From Eopsaltria australis (taxonomy: Eukaryota; Chordata; Aves; Passeriformes; Petroicidae), in assembly GCA_034509425.1 (NCBI GenBank), contig JAVTVJ010000040.1, forward strand, positions 9,656,402 through 9,720,401: a DNA stretch of 64,000 nucleotides, written 5' to 3'. Shown piece by piece: positions 13,701-25,729 of this stretch. Position 1 is the stretch's first letter. Every line of letters starts with the position of its first letter. A model generated the notes under the pieces. That model saw only the letters and a list, made by a program, of their open reading frames with translations, did no database searches and was not told where the DNA came from. The position numbers were made by a program, and so were the translations under genes.

Positions 13701-16700
13701 AAAAGGCTGGGCCATAAAACAGCAGCTTGTTTTCCTACAGTTGAATGAAAACCTACCTGAGTCCATCCTTAGCTTTGAGCACTAGGGTGACTCACTGGAT
13801 CCCAGTGGCTACATTGATATTGATGAATGAAATGGACCAGGGCCTGTCCTCTGCTCTTAAGACCAATAATCTCCACACAGCACATATCAGTACAGCTGAA
13901 CTCTCTTCCATGTAAAGCACAGGCTACAGCCAAACCCTCTTGAACTCTGTCTGGGGAGTCCTTAGCCCTGCCAAGGACTATGCTGACCATTTAGCAGCAT
14001 GCAGACCCTCAGACCAGGGCTGAAGCTCAGGTCTCCCCTCGCCTTATTCCACTTTCTAATATAAGCTATAAACTACAGTAGTATAGAAATATAGACATGA
14101 CCACGGAAAAGCTGTCAAATGCAATGGTGGGGTGCAAACACATGGAGCTGTTCACAATAGATCCTACAGACCTCTGTAAGCAACTGGAAGAACCCCATGT
14201 ACTGCCACAGAGATTGATTAAAACTATTAATTATGTTTTGCTCCTGTATTTGACAGTGGTTAGGTCTGTTTTCAGGGGGGACAAAAACTGCATCCTCCTA
14301 AATACTAAATGTTTTTAATTTATTTTTACATCTGTAATTAATTGCATGTACCTCTTTACTTATGTGTAACTGAAGGGGGAAAAAAAGAGATTAATTTCTG
14401 AACAAACTTGCAAGAGCTGTTGTTTTAGTTAGAAAACAGAGGAGTCTGAAACAGAGAATTCTTTTAAATGCAATAAAGGGTGAAAAAGTCCAAACAACAA
14501 CAATGGAGAATTTCTGGCATCACAACTTGCAATAAAATTTATTTTTAATGAGAAAAAAATTTGGAAAAAAGTGCACTAAAAAGAGTCTTAAGAACATTGT
14601 GCTACTTTTGATTTTAACACTGAAACTTTCTTCTTTGCAAACAAAAATCTGTCTTTAAAACGTGCAGAAGGGGGTGTAGATATAAATCAACTACAGCCAA
14701 ATCAAGAGCTGTATAGTCAGTACCACAGTACCACCTTGTGGGGAAATAAAAATTATTTCTTCCACTGCACAGTTTTAGGAAATACTCATCATATAAACAT
14801 AAACTATAACTAAGACAAATGAAACAGACCCAGACATCAGTAATGTTTGTGATGCATGATTTCTTCCAGTGTCAAATTACTCTTTTTGAAGAATCCATGT
14901 TCAGGACAAAATCTTTCAGAAGTCTATTGTAAAAACTTCCTGGAAGAAAAATGTCTCCTTTTACATTTGCTTGCATTCTTTACTTGACTTCCATTTGCTT
15001 CAAATTTATTTCTCTAGTTACACTGAATCAAGAGAACAATTGCATCAGGCATGTCAAATTCCACCCACACAAAATGCTTCATACAGTTAAAGGCTATGAC
15101 ACAGATAAACTAATGCCAGGATCTTTGAGATGACTTTTTTTATTGCTTTTCTGCAACTTACGTAGATATTAGAGACAGTAATATTCCTGACTACATCTGA
15201 AGAAATAAGGTTATCAAATCCTCAGATCCCCAAAGGGAATTATCATCTGCTTTTCTCCATTTCTTTCATAAAGTGAAAGAAATTTGTATGATTAAGTAAT
15301 TGCTGGTTGTCAGAAGAAATTGTTGCCCAGCCATCATATTTTAAGAGCTGCATTAAATGCAATTTTCACCCTTTCAAATATAACTTCTTATAGACATCTC
15401 TGAATTTAATGTCCCTAATAAAGCAGAGCATAGTTCTTTCTTTCCCAAGTTGTTTGAGTGTTGACCAACAGGGCGGGGGGGAGATGGCAAGGGGAGTATT
15501 CTTTTGGGGATTTTGTTGGGCTATTTTGTATTTTCTTCCAATATAAAAATGAAGTTTAAACTTGCTTGTCTTCTTGCTGTGGAGAATCTACCTTTGATGG
15601 AAACAGTGCAGGAACAAACTCACAAGAAATTAAACAAAATTTTATTCAGTTTTACTCTTCACACAAAGTTAGGTTGTGACATTTAGACATCTAGAGTTTG
15701 GGGACTCATCCACCTACAGCTATTCTAAGACTGATACCAGCTTTAGCTGGGCTGGGGTCAGATCCCAATAGTGGGATTCCCGTCACCTTACTTTAAATAA
15801 GAAATTGGGTGAGCAATCTGGTTGCTCATACATACCTCTCTAACATCAACTCAGATTCTCTGGAATATGCCTCCTGGATCTTCAGCTCATGACCTGCACC
15901 ACATTTACCAGCTCCATGCAGAGGTCACAGAATCTCTGGGGGTCTCTAAAGTCACTAGATGGCTATTAGTGGGAAGCTGAACCAAGCCCTAGGAGTTTAA
16001 TTGAAGTTTGCCACATAGTAGAGAAAGAGGTATCTTCAAAGAGTAATTCATCATGTCCTAACATATTGGGAAGAAGTGTCCTCTGAAGATGCCTGTCTCT
16101 CCTTATTGATCAAAGAAGGCACCTTAAAACCATCTAACTTTCAGGGAATCACATTTTGATGAGATTAAACTGAAAGTTAACATATAACAGATTATAGACT
16201 TTCTCCCTATTTTTGCATGCTGACAATATTAGCATTGTTGGTTGTTGTTTGGGTTGCACGTTGTACATATGATTTGTAAAGTGTGACCTGACCTATAATG
16301 CATACATTATTCCAGGATACCAGTCAGCTCAGATGCCATCAGCGGTGGCAGTACCAGTAACTGGGGTCTGATTGCCAGGGACAGTTCATATGCATGAACA
16401 GCGCCTCTCCACCCAGCTGCTCTTTTAGGATCACATGCTCTCTTCCCAATGAAGGCAACACCCCTCTACTCCAACCATGCATTTAATTTGCCAGAAAGAC
16501 AGAAAAAAATTATGCTTTCCTCTCAGCATGTTCTCTACATCCACAAACCAACACCCTAAAGTCACGGCATCATGCAAATTCCCTAAATTCAATCTCCACA
16601 TGCCCAGTCTCCATTAGGGTGGATATGGCACACATCCCAGAAGTAGATTACTTTCTAGAAGATGTCACCACTGGGCACACTGATCTTGGAGGGCCTTTCA

Positions 16701-17729
16701 TGCCATTAGCCATGTATGCTCCACAGTCTGGGACACTCACAGACATTCTCAGATAAAAAATATCGAATTCCTGAAGTTACCATTTCAGGCTAGCTTTGAA
16801 GCTATGTTTTGAGTTTTCCACCACAAAGCCATGAGATCTATGCATTTATTTTTTTTCCACAAAAGTTCATTTTCCTTCCTCTTCATGAGTAGAGACCAAT
16901 GGACACAGACTGAGATTCCCAAGAGGGCACACACCTCCAGGTCTCATCAAGGTAAATGAATTAGACAATGCAATGCTGAGATTATGCCAAAAGTTAGGCT
17001 TTAGAAACTTAACTGTTTCACCACATTTATTATATTGATCTGTTGAAGCAACAGCTACAGTAATGGCCTGAAGAAGGTTGCCTTTATGAAACAGGACTAG
17101 AAGCTTCTAGAGGAAACACAAAAAATTTTGGTGATCTATCACTTCCATATTTACTGTGACTTTGCTCCTATATGATCTCATTTAATTTATCATATATAAA
17201 ACACAAGACAATATCTGTATTTCATTACCAAACAAGTGATACAATGATATAAACGGTTTACTTCCTTCTCCCATAATTTTATTTGCTTTATTCTTCCACT
17301 GATAGAAATGTGCTGTCTTGATTACAGATGATTTTGACTGGTCATTTTTTTAAGATTTCTAGAAACAAATACCATCCTAATGATGCATGGCAAAGCATGT
17401 TAACAAGTACCCCTTTAAGAGTCAGATCTTTTGTGATTTTTATTTTACATTACAGAACACTGACTTTCAGCACACATAACACGTGACTCACATACCAATT
17501 AGAAATGTGATTATCTGGTGGTATCTTTGGGTCCTCCATTTACATTCATAGGCTGTTTTCCAAACACATCCACAAGCAACCAGAAGGCAGAGCCACACAG
17601 AGGACATGACTGTGCACCCAACCAGACTGGAGCTGCAGGTCCATGTTTCACACTCGTGCCATTGGTTATTGCAAACCACACAATAATCAGGGTGCCTTAT
17701 GTGAGGTATTTCCAGCCTGCTAGCATATT
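7791..17729. other. intergenic DNA, no gene seen
   Basis: About 10 kb of AT-rich DNA without a convincing exon. All open frames are under about 90 codons and lack codon bias or domains. Poly-A-like stretches and AATAAA hexamers occur at the background rate expected for this composition. No repeat family was recognised by eye, although decayed ones could be present. Confidence 0.55.
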
Positions 17730-18140
17730 CCTAGGAACATATACAGCCAAGGTTGGAAGGAACCTTGAAAGATTATCTGGTCCAACCTTCTGTGGGAAGG
17801 GGAAGCTAGATGAGGTTATGTAGCCCCATGTCCAGTTGTGTCTTGAAAACATACAGTGAAGGAAACTTCACCATGAACCTGGATAGGTTGTTCTAGGCAA
17901 TGGTTATTCTCACTGTAAAAAAATTCTCTCTTGTATCAAAATGAAACCTCTCCTGGCACAACTAGTACTCATTGCACCTCTTCTTCCCTATGAAAAGAGA
18001 GACTCCATCCTCTCTGGAGAAGCCCTTTAAGTACTAGAATACTTGTGATGAGATTCTCTCTTGAGTCTTCTCAGGGAGAAAAGGACTAATTGCTTCAGAC
18101 TTTCCTCACAGGCAAGTTCTCCATTTGACTGAGAGTTCAA
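17730..18140 (-). mobile_element. CR1 LINE, 5'-truncated 3' end
   Basis: Read on the + strand this is the typical reversed CR1 3' end: GGTTGGAAGGAACCTTGAAAG, ATCTGGTCCAACC, then the Gly/Pro-rich tail of the reverse-transcriptase ORF (CTTCACCATGAACCTGG, GGTTGTTCTAGGCAATGG, CTCAGGGAGAAAAGG, TTTCCTCACAGG). CR1 elements are normally 5' truncated and end in an 8-bp microsatellite rather than poly-A. The 3' end is at the left, near 17730. The copy is moderately diverged and non-functional. Ends are approximate. Confidence 0.8.
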
Positions 18141-19029
18141 TACCTAACTTGTTTCTGTCAGTTCTAGCTGGTATGAAACCAGAAAGTAAGCGCACAGAGT
18201 ATATACTCCTGTTTCTCATTTAATAGCAGAATAAATCTTCTAGAAGAAAAACTTTGAAGGTAAGTTCTTCATACACAGGAGCCTTAGTGTACATGCTCTC
18301 AGACTACAATAGTCTTTATCATCATTATGTGATGAAGGTCATGAACAGTTTCACCTCTTATTTTCAGCCCGCTGCTCCCGTGCTTTGTGATACTCCACCC
18401 ATGTGTGTGTCTTGTCTAAAACATACAAAGCTGTCAGCTCCCTTCAGCTCCCTTTCCCAATATTGTTTAGAAATCATAACAATTCCTTTCACTTGCTCTG
18501 ATTCATGAGTTAGAAGCTTTAAAATATGAAAGACAATGATATTACTTCTCCAAGAAATAAAATACCAAAAATTTCTCCTACCTCCAAATTTCACTTACGT
18601 CTTTAGAACACAGCCTTGCTCACACAATTCAATGCAATTCTTACTTAATCTTAAGAACATACAGCTCATTTCAATCTGTACTCAGGTGAAGAAATACCAC
18701 TGTAAGAATTTGTTACATTATTTACACTTTCAATAGCATATTTTTGTTCAACATATGATTAGAAGATACCTCCTTTGGAAATGAATACAATACTCTGCTT
18801 TCATAGATAGTTATGACAGATAAATGATTTCACTTATCAGGACCATCCAAAGAAGTGACTTGCCTCAATTGCAAGGAAGATTTACAGGTCTCCAATCTGC
18901 ATGAATTAACAGGGTTCTTATGCAAACAGTAGTTTCCTTTTACTTGAATATCACTTTCCATCAGTCCTGTTTACCTCCACAATATCTTTACCTTTCTAAT
19001 CTCTTTAAACAGAGGCAACATATATCCTC
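18141..19029. other. spacer between two CR1 copies
   Basis: Nothing supportable was found here. The short open frames on both strands look random. Part may be unrecognised decayed CR1 sequence, because the elements on both sides lie on the minus strand. Confidence 0.5.
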
Positions 19030-20110
19030 TCTGTCTTTGTTTTGCAAGATTAAACATGCCAAGTTGTTTTATATTCCCTTCTGTGGTAAGTCCTCTCTTA
19101 TCTTGACCATCTTTGTAGCTTTTCTCTGCAACTAGTTAGGTCTCAACTCATTTTTCTTGGAAAGCAGGTAGAGCCTTTCAGATGAAGTCTCCATAAACTT
19201 CTATAGCTTTATTGGATATATCCTATGGGATATATAAGCTTGCACATTTTCTAGGTGCATTACCTACAAGACTCACACTCCTCCTAAAAACGGTTAAAAC
19301 ATCCAAGCTGTAATCTTCTTCACCTCTTCTTCATAAGGCTTTTACAGGATAACAAGATGTTATGAGTTAACAAATAAATTCATGAACTTGCACTCTAATA
19401 TTTTAAATACTAGCCACTTTATTTCTCTTATCCTTAGAGTCGTCTAATTTTTCCCATTTGATGTTCTTATCCTTCTCTCCATTAACTATGCTGTCTAAAC
19501 TTGTGTCTTCAGAATCACTGTCACACTCCTAATGCTCTTATCAACACTCTTAATGAAATTACTAAGAAGCTTTCTCTCAAAATTCAATCTGTTAAAAAAA
19601 TCTATTAATAACTTCATTCTAATATTTCCCTTTTGATAGTCTCTACTGTCTCCTAACTACTCCCCTACTCTCCTTACTCACTTTCAGTTCTTTTAATGAT
19701 TCTTATCATGTCCAGCTTAATTAACGATTTCCCACAAGACAATATATCAAATACATTCAAGATAGAATAGTTCCACCCGTTCCCCTTGCCTAAAAATATC
19801 ACTAAATTTATCAAAAATGATCTTTTGTCTATCTGAGATTATCTACCTTTGATTAAAAAGATGTGGCATTTCATTCCATTTACCTCCATGCTCTTTATTA
19901 TTCTCTCCACCACATTTTTAAAGCCTACTGAGAGCAGAGCAAAAGACGCTTAGATGTCTGGATCTGTTCTTGCATTTTTCTAAAATACCTTTGCTACTTT
20001 ATATCGAGTTACATTTACACCTTTCTCTAAAACATCTTCTATCAGACATTTCATCTACAATGTCTTTCAGACCTGTAAGTTCAAGACCAGCCAGTCTACA
20101 GCAATCTGTC
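19030..20110 (-). mobile_element. old CR1 LINE fragment (RT region to 3' part)
   Basis: The + strand is strikingly pyrimidine-rich and carries a series of reversed CR1 landmarks in the right order. These are CTTGACCATCTTTGTAGC near 19.10 kb, AGCTTAATTAACGATTTC near 19.71 kb, AATATATCAAATACATTC near 19.74 kb, and a decayed TTATCAAAAATGATC segment near 19.81 kb. They correspond to the ORF2 region just upstream of the 3' UTR. This copy carries its own version of the segment seen at 18.1 kb, so it is a separate insertion. It is old and full of stops. Assignment is from memory of the family, not from an alignment. Confidence 0.55.
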
Positions 20111-23100
20111 TCCTTCTGTGCTACATTTGTTACTACCTTTTTCACCCCGGCCACTTAGCCAAGCCTAGGTGCTGATAGCTGCACCAGAGGAGATGGGTTT
20201 GTTCGGTTACAGGACTGCATCTAGATAGACTCTCACCTTTGCTTTGCCCCTCCTGCACAGTGGCTGCATTACTTGTCTTTCCTGGCTCTCTTGGTGGTTT
20301 AGGCTGCTGGGGAACTCTGGGAGATCTAACATGCCTCAGATTAGGAGGTAAAATGAAGTTCAGAAATAATTGTGATCATTTGAGTTTCTGTAATACTCAT
20401 ACAATAGAACTTTTCCTTTTACCAACGTGAACACAATTCCTTGCATATAACTGAGTTTGGTATTTAGCAAAGTAGCTCATGAATTTATTTTGCAAGGTTT
20501 TTTTGGTTGGGTATTTTTAAATATATGCATTTTATCAGAAATAATAAGGAACACCCCCACTGAAGGAATTAATAGCTATTTAGAAGATTTTACATACTGT
20601 GGGGAAGTCTTCCCAGAAAGTGAAAGAAGCAATAAAAATACATGAAGCATGCTGGGGCTGCTCTCAGTGTATTTGGCAGAAGACACCCTTGTGCTCTTTT
20701 CCAAGACTTTGCAAATCATTAATGCAGGACATAATTGAAGAAATCATTGAGATTCAATGTGGAATCTGACACACAATATTGCAACCTGCTCTTGGGAAAT
20801 ATTAATGTACAAGCCAAAGAAGTTGCATGAGAAGAGTGGATTAGGCAACAACTTGGCCATGCTGAGAAACAGAAATCTTTCAATACCACCACAGTGATTT
20901 GCCCTCGTGAGGTACTTTCACTGTACCTGCACTGGAACAAGCAGTGGGTTCCTCTGGGCTCCCTCCCAACTGGGACACAAATTTGTAGAGCACATGTGTC
21001 CCATAGTGTTCTCAACACTACTGTCACCAGGAACCTGCTCTGACCTCACACTTGGAAGGCAGTGCACAAGACAGTTCATGCACAAATTCCTGTCACCCAG
21101 TTATCCAGGCTAATTCCACTTCCTTTAATTCCTGCAGGCTGCCTATGAATAGTACACACCCAGACACTGTTCAACACACAGGTGAGATAAGGCTGAAGGC
21201 TCACATGCAGTTCTAAAAGTGGACTCAAGATCCTTAATCACAGAGGGTTTCCATAAACTGAAATAACATAACATCGTATTTCCAGGACAATACTTAACAG
21301 GGACAAAATAGAGTCAGACTTGGCAGAAACATATTCCTGTGTTTAATCTAGAAGGGAACCCCTTTTGTTGTAGGCATTCCAGTTGTAGAACCATCCAACA
21401 CGTTCCACCACTGTTTTCTAGCATCAATCTTCAATCATCTAAAGTGAGGTATTTTATATATATGCAACTTTTTAAAAAACTGCATATACTGAAAAAACAA
21501 CACCAGTTAAAGTCTTTTGAAAGAAGAAATCACTTAGCCTTTTTCTAAATTAAGTTAGTGGAAAATAATGCTGGTTGACTCCTCTTCAAAGATTCCTACA
21601 ACTATCAAGAGTAATTTTAAGGGAGCCAGACAAAGCGTAGCCAGAATAATGTATCTGTGCCTTTGTCTGTATTCATGAAAATGTATCCAGATTCTAAGTT
21701 GTACAATTCTGAATATGCTGGGCAAATTTTCATTGGGATATGCATATATTAGGGCAAAATCTCAGGTCTGTTAAGCTGTCCAGGTAGACTTTGTTTATAT
21801 TTTGCATGAGATTTACTGCTGTTTCTTCTGAAAAAAACAGAGTCCTATGCTCTAGGACAGGTGTGACAAAGAGTTCTGCAGAAGCTATCTCAGGTTTGAG
21901 TGATTGTGCACATTCTGGCCATAGTACCCAGACATTTCCAACATTCTTTAAGTGATGACCTTCCAGGCAGTGTAACCACTCTCCAATGTTAGAGAGAGGT
22001 GACTGAGACCGAGAATGTGGGCTTCTCAGGTTCTAGGTTTTTCTTCTATACACAAGAGCAGCTTTTCTCCAAGATAAACACAGCAGGTGCAGCTTTTCTT
22101 TTTTTTTTCTCCTGTATTTGTTGAATAAGTATTTTGGGGCTGTACAACCAATACCCAGTCCACAACATAGCTAACCACAGCTAATTAAAACTGTGTCAGT
22201 TAGGAAAGAATAATAACAATAAAAAGTAATATCAAAATTACCACATCCTTAAAAACCCTCCTGATCTTCACAGCAGTGACATTTTGATAATGACAATGAC
22301 TCTGCCTTCATAAAGAAAGAGCTCATTATTTTTGAAATACATATTTCTACATCAATTTCTGAAAGGAAATGAACCTTACAAGCAACTATAATTGGAATGC
22401 TCTCCTCTGCTGTCTTAATACTCATCAACAAAATATAACAAAGGTAACAGAAAAATCTCTCCACTGAAAAACAGAAGACTGCAACTGCCATTTACTTGAT
22501 ACATACCCTCAAGAGAGGTCTGTGAAACATAACAAAAAGCCAAATATTCAGTTACATGTACTACCTGCCACCCTCTAAAGTACAACCACCCGCTTGGCCA
22601 TATTTCTAAAAAGTACCGATGTAGTTAACCTTCCCTAATGCATGTGTCCAAAAAAGGAACAAAATTTTAAGCTTTTGGCCTGAGACCATGCTCATGATTG
22701 CAACTAGGTATCAAGAATAGCAGATTTTCACACCTCCCTTTCTTTTAATTCATGCCTTTTTCTTGGCCTGTTGACTTTATGTGTTCCTTGTCTTGATCTA
22801 CAAGTTTAGAGAACTGAAGCTATTCATCCAGCAGTATGAAGCCAGTATGAACCAATATGAAGAAGTACGAACCAGACTGAAAGGAGTCTGGTTTTCATTG
22901 GAGTTTTCTCAATACCTCAGAAATCCATATTCTTCATCTTCCAATAATCAACATATTGCACTCTCAGCAGCTGAGACAGTAGCAGCTGCTTACACAAGTG
23001 ATACACTTTCCTTTAAGAAGTTGTGCGGTATAGGTGTAAACACAGTTCTTTATGATTGTGTCACAGCATGGCCAAGATGTGCACTAATAGTGGCTTTTGA

Positions 23101-23513
23101 GAAAACAAAAATCAAATGCTTCTCTGGGTATAAGGGGGTGCAAGGGTCAGTATGACCTTCCAAACCTATACAACCCGAGAAAGAAGGGGCTCTGAATAAC
23201 CCCACTGCTCGATGAAGCAGATATTAGCCAGATTTTGTGGTATCTGGAAACTTACTCTGTCTAATAGAAGGCTCCTTAGATCTTTCTATACCAAACCATA
23301 TCAGAAAATCAAAAAGCAACAGAAACTCAGCACATTCAGCATACAAGTCTGCTCCCCACGTGCACACAGGTTGCTTGGGTGATGTAATTGCACCGACCCA
23401 ACCAGCTCTGCATACTAGTTTCATCTTGCATGCAACAGAGTCAACATGTACTGTGACTGCTTGGCTGCGATTTCTGGATTGTTGTACATTACAAATCATC
23501 TATTTGCACAGAT
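20111..23513. other. intergenic DNA, no gene seen
   Basis: AT-rich DNA with no supported gene. The longest open frame (22781-23155, + strand, 124 codons) has no recognisable domain, has an ordinary AT-rich codon mix, and lacks a clear promoter or splice context. I treat it as chance. Confidence 0.5.
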
Positions 23514-23646
23514 GCACAGAATATGCTGAGTTGGAAGGGACCCACAAGGATCATCAAGTCCAACTCCTAAATGGATGGCCCATACAGGGATTGAACCCAG
23601 AAGCTCGGGGATATTAGCACCATGCTCTAACCAGCTGAGCTCATTT
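23514..23646 (-). mobile_element. tRNA-Ile-derived SINE with CR1-like tail (TguSINE1-like)
   Basis: On the minus strand the element begins with a tRNA-like head: an A box in GAGCTCAGCTGGTTAGAGC, an anticodon-loop region GTGCTAATAT (AAT anticodon, Ile-like), and a B box in GGGTTCAATCCC. It then passes into a CR1-type tail containing GGACTTGATGATCC and GGGTCCCTTCCAACTC. This head-tail design is that of songbird TguSINE1, which is copied by CR1 reverse transcriptase. The head occupies about 23578-23646 and the tail about 23514-23577. It is a retroposon, not a working tRNA gene. Confidence 0.82.
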
Positions 23647-24464
23647 CAGGGTCATCTGAAAATCCTGGACAAATTACAAAAGCTGACAGAAAAATACAAG
23701 AGGGGAGTGAACAACCCATAATGGCAACCTGTCACAAAGTGCAGCAGCTCTGATAGAAGTACTTTGTCTTTTTTAACAACAGCTGAGCCACGATAAGATT
23801 AGGTCACTGCCCATATTTATCCTTGATATTTTCTTTCCTAGTTAATTGTTTAAGTGGCTTTCTTAGGCTACCTCTGTAAACCAGATCTATCTACATTTAT
23901 GAGACTTCCTTGTGAGGTACAGACATTCATTAGCATGCTAGCAGAGGAAGATCTAGGAAAGCTTAGTAGATCTATTAAAATTACATACTATTAATAGTAT
24001 TGTACAATAACATAACTTTTTATATATAGCCCAAAGGCTAAACATATCAAAATTAAGCACAGCTGCTTCAGGGGAACACAGCAGCTCAATTCACTCATCC
24101 CAGCACTGATTTCACACCATGGACCGCCCTGAAGCCTCAGCCTGAGACATTTACCACCAAAACACTGATGGGGTGGGTGCTCCAGCCAGAAGCAGGAGCA
24201 GGAGTAGCCCTGGTAAAGAGTGGGTGAAGGCTCCCTTGGAGAGGGAGCAGTTGAGGTATACGTTCATTCCCGAGTCTTATCCCTTTTTTGCTATGTGTTT
24301 ACATCGGCTGCTCCATTGCCCTCCACAGCCACCCTCCTATACACGGGTTTCCCCTAAAAAAGCGCCGCCGAAGAGCAGAACGGCTGCCCTCGTCCCAAAG
24401 ACCCCATACAATACCTCCTGCCCTGAAGAAATATCTGCATATATAGAGGGAAAAGGCATGTGCT
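23647..24464. other. upstream flank of the CpG island, no gene seen
   Basis: This is the transition from AT-rich intergenic DNA to the GC-rich promoter region. GC content rises after about 24.12 kb. Open frames here run into the TA repeat and encode Tyr-Ile runs, which mark them as artefacts of the microsatellite. Confidence 0.5.

Positions 24465-24512
<48 letters not shown>
24465..24512. repeat. compound (TG)5(TA)19 microsatellite
   Basis: Five TG units run directly into about nineteen uninterrupted TA units. The array is bracketed by near-identical words (AGGGAAAAGGC at about 24447 and 24512). That suggests a small local duplication around the repeat. It lies roughly 1.1 kb upstream of the MAP3K7 start codon, at the edge of the CpG island. 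Long TA arrays are prone to length change. Confidence 0.95.
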
Positions 24513-24515
<3 letters not shown>

Positions 24516-24730
24516 AAAAGGCCTGCGCCCCGGCACTGGCATAGAAGTGACACACGGCACACGGCCCCGGGGCGGGATCGTGCCTGGCAGCCGCCCGGAA
24601 CCCGGGGAGCCCCTCCGGACTCTGCCTCTCCAGCCCCAGCTGAGACACGCTGTCCCGGGCCGGGCTGACCCGCCGCTCCCCCGCCTCGGGAGCCGGGCTC
24701 TCTGTCGCTCCCTCGCCCCAGGGCCGGGCT

Positions 24731-24955
24731 GCCCGCCGCTCTCCGGCCCCTAGACAGGCTCCCCGCCGCTCCCCGGCCCCTAGACAGGCTCCCCGCCGCT
24801 CCCCGGCCCCTAGACAGGCTCCCCGGGCCCTAGACAGCCTCCCCGCCGCTCTCCGGCCCCTAGACAGGCTCCCCGGGCCCTAGACAGGCTCCCCGCCGCT
24901 CCCCGGCCCCTAGACAGCCTCCCCGCCGCTCTCCGGCCCCTAGACAGGCACCCCG
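24731..24955. repeat. GC-rich minisatellite with 30-bp and 20-bp units
   Basis: The word TAGACAG recurs eight times, at about 24751, 24781, 24811, 24831, 24861, 24881, 24911 and 24941. The spacings are 30, 30, 20, 30, 20, 30 and 30 bp. Long units contain CCCCGCCGCT followed by CCCGGCCCC or TCCGGCCCC. Short units drop about ten bases and read CCCCGGGCCC. The array sits inside the CpG island, upstream of the start codon. Confidence 0.92.
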
Positions 24956-25032
24956 CCGGCGGCTCCCCGCTGGCGGCAGGAACAGGAAGCGTGACCGGCG
25001 CGGGGCCGCGGCTGCTCCCCCTGGCGGCGGCG

Positions 25033-25070
25033 GGCGGCGGGGCGGGGCGGGGCGGGGTGGGGGTGGCCCC
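25033..25070 (+). promoter_or_regulatory. GC-box cluster / G-quadruplex-capable tract
   Basis: Four consecutive GGGGCGGGG-type words followed by GGTGGGGGTGG give overlapping Sp1/KLF-type GC boxes. They also give at least four G-runs with one-base loops, the textbook pattern for a stable G-quadruplex. The tract lies about 570-610 bp upstream of the MAP3K7 ATG, consistent with core or proximal promoter use. Binding and folding are inferred. Confidence 0.65.
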
Positions 25071-25197
25071 GCCGCGGCCGCCCGTGAGGCCGCTGCTGCC
25101 GGCGCTTCCCTGCCCGCCCCCGCTTGGCGCTCTCTCCCTCCCTTACTCTCTCACTCCGTCCCTCCCTCCTCGGCCGGGGCAGCAGGAAGCGGCTCTG

Positions 25198-25556
25198 ATG
25201 TCAGCGGCGGCGGCCGCGGTGCGACTGTGAGCGGCTCCCCCACCCCCGCCGCGGCCCCCTCGCCTGCTGCCGCCGCTGGGGCTGGCGGAGGAGCCCTGCT
25301 GCGCCTCCGGGGGCGCCGCCTTCTCTCGCCCGGGGGAGCGCGGCCGAGGCGGTGCCGAGCTGCGCAGAGGCCGCGGCCTAGGGGAGCCAGCGCGGGGCCC
25401 CGCGGGGGTGCGGGAGGGTGCGGGATGCGCAGCGGCGGCACCGGGGCCTGTGCCCGCCGCCAGTGAGGCCCGAGGCCACCGCGGATGCGGCCCCGGCGGC
25501 GCCTCGGCCAGGCCCGCCCCGACCTGCGCCAGAAACCGCCGCCGAGCCCCGCGTAG
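25198..25556 (+). promoter_or_regulatory. MAP3K7: three short upstream ORFs in the putative MAP3K7 leader
   Basis: Upstream ATGs at 25198, 25425 and 25485 open frames of 10, 13 and 23 codons, ending at 25230, 25466 and 25556. All stop before the main ATG at 25640 and none is in frame with it. If transcription starts upstream of 25198, all three lie in the mRNA leader and could lower or tune translation. Which are transcribed depends on the unmapped start site. Confidence 0.5.
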
Positions 25557-25639
25557 CCCCGGCCCCGGCCCTCGGCTGCCTGGTGCCGGACCCTCGCGTA
25601 GCCCCGGCCCCCTCTCCTCCCTGCGGTGAAAGAGGAGGC

Positions 25640-25729
25640 ATGTCCGCTGCCGCCTCCGCTGAAATGATTGAAACCCCCCCGGTCCTCAACTTCGAAGAAA
25701 TCGACTACAAAGAGATCGAGGTGGAAGAG
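25640..25729 (+). CDS. MAP3K7: MAP3K7 (TAK1) exon 1, coding part
   Basis: This 30-codon segment starts MSAAASAEMIE and ends at the hallmark EIDYKEIEVEE that leads into the TAK1 kinase domain. TAK1 is the cytoplasmic Ser/Thr kinase that, with TAB1 and TAB2/3, relays TGF-beta, IL-1, TNF and Toll-like receptor signals to MKKs and IKK. I chose the ATG at 25640 because the protein from there matches the known N-terminus and no in-frame ATG lies upstream. The Ser/Ala-rich stretch before the EMIE motif is shorter than in mammals. The donor is GTGAGT at 25730, phase 0. Confidence 0.95.

Noticed and set aside
22781..23155. 124-codon plus-strand open frame
   Set aside because: No recognisable domain or homologue that I know of. 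Isolated in intergenic DNA.
23578..23646. Possible tRNA-Ile gene
   Set aside because: The arms are decayed and the sequence continues into a CR1-like tail, so it is a SINE head.
24299..24668. Open frames with Tyr-Ile runs
   Set aside because: They are produced by translating the TA microsatellite.
25418..25639. Open frame upstream of and in frame with the MAP3K7 ATG
   Set aside because: It contains no in-frame ATG and opens only at a GTG. The known protein start is at 25640. GC-rich DNA without stops explains the opening.
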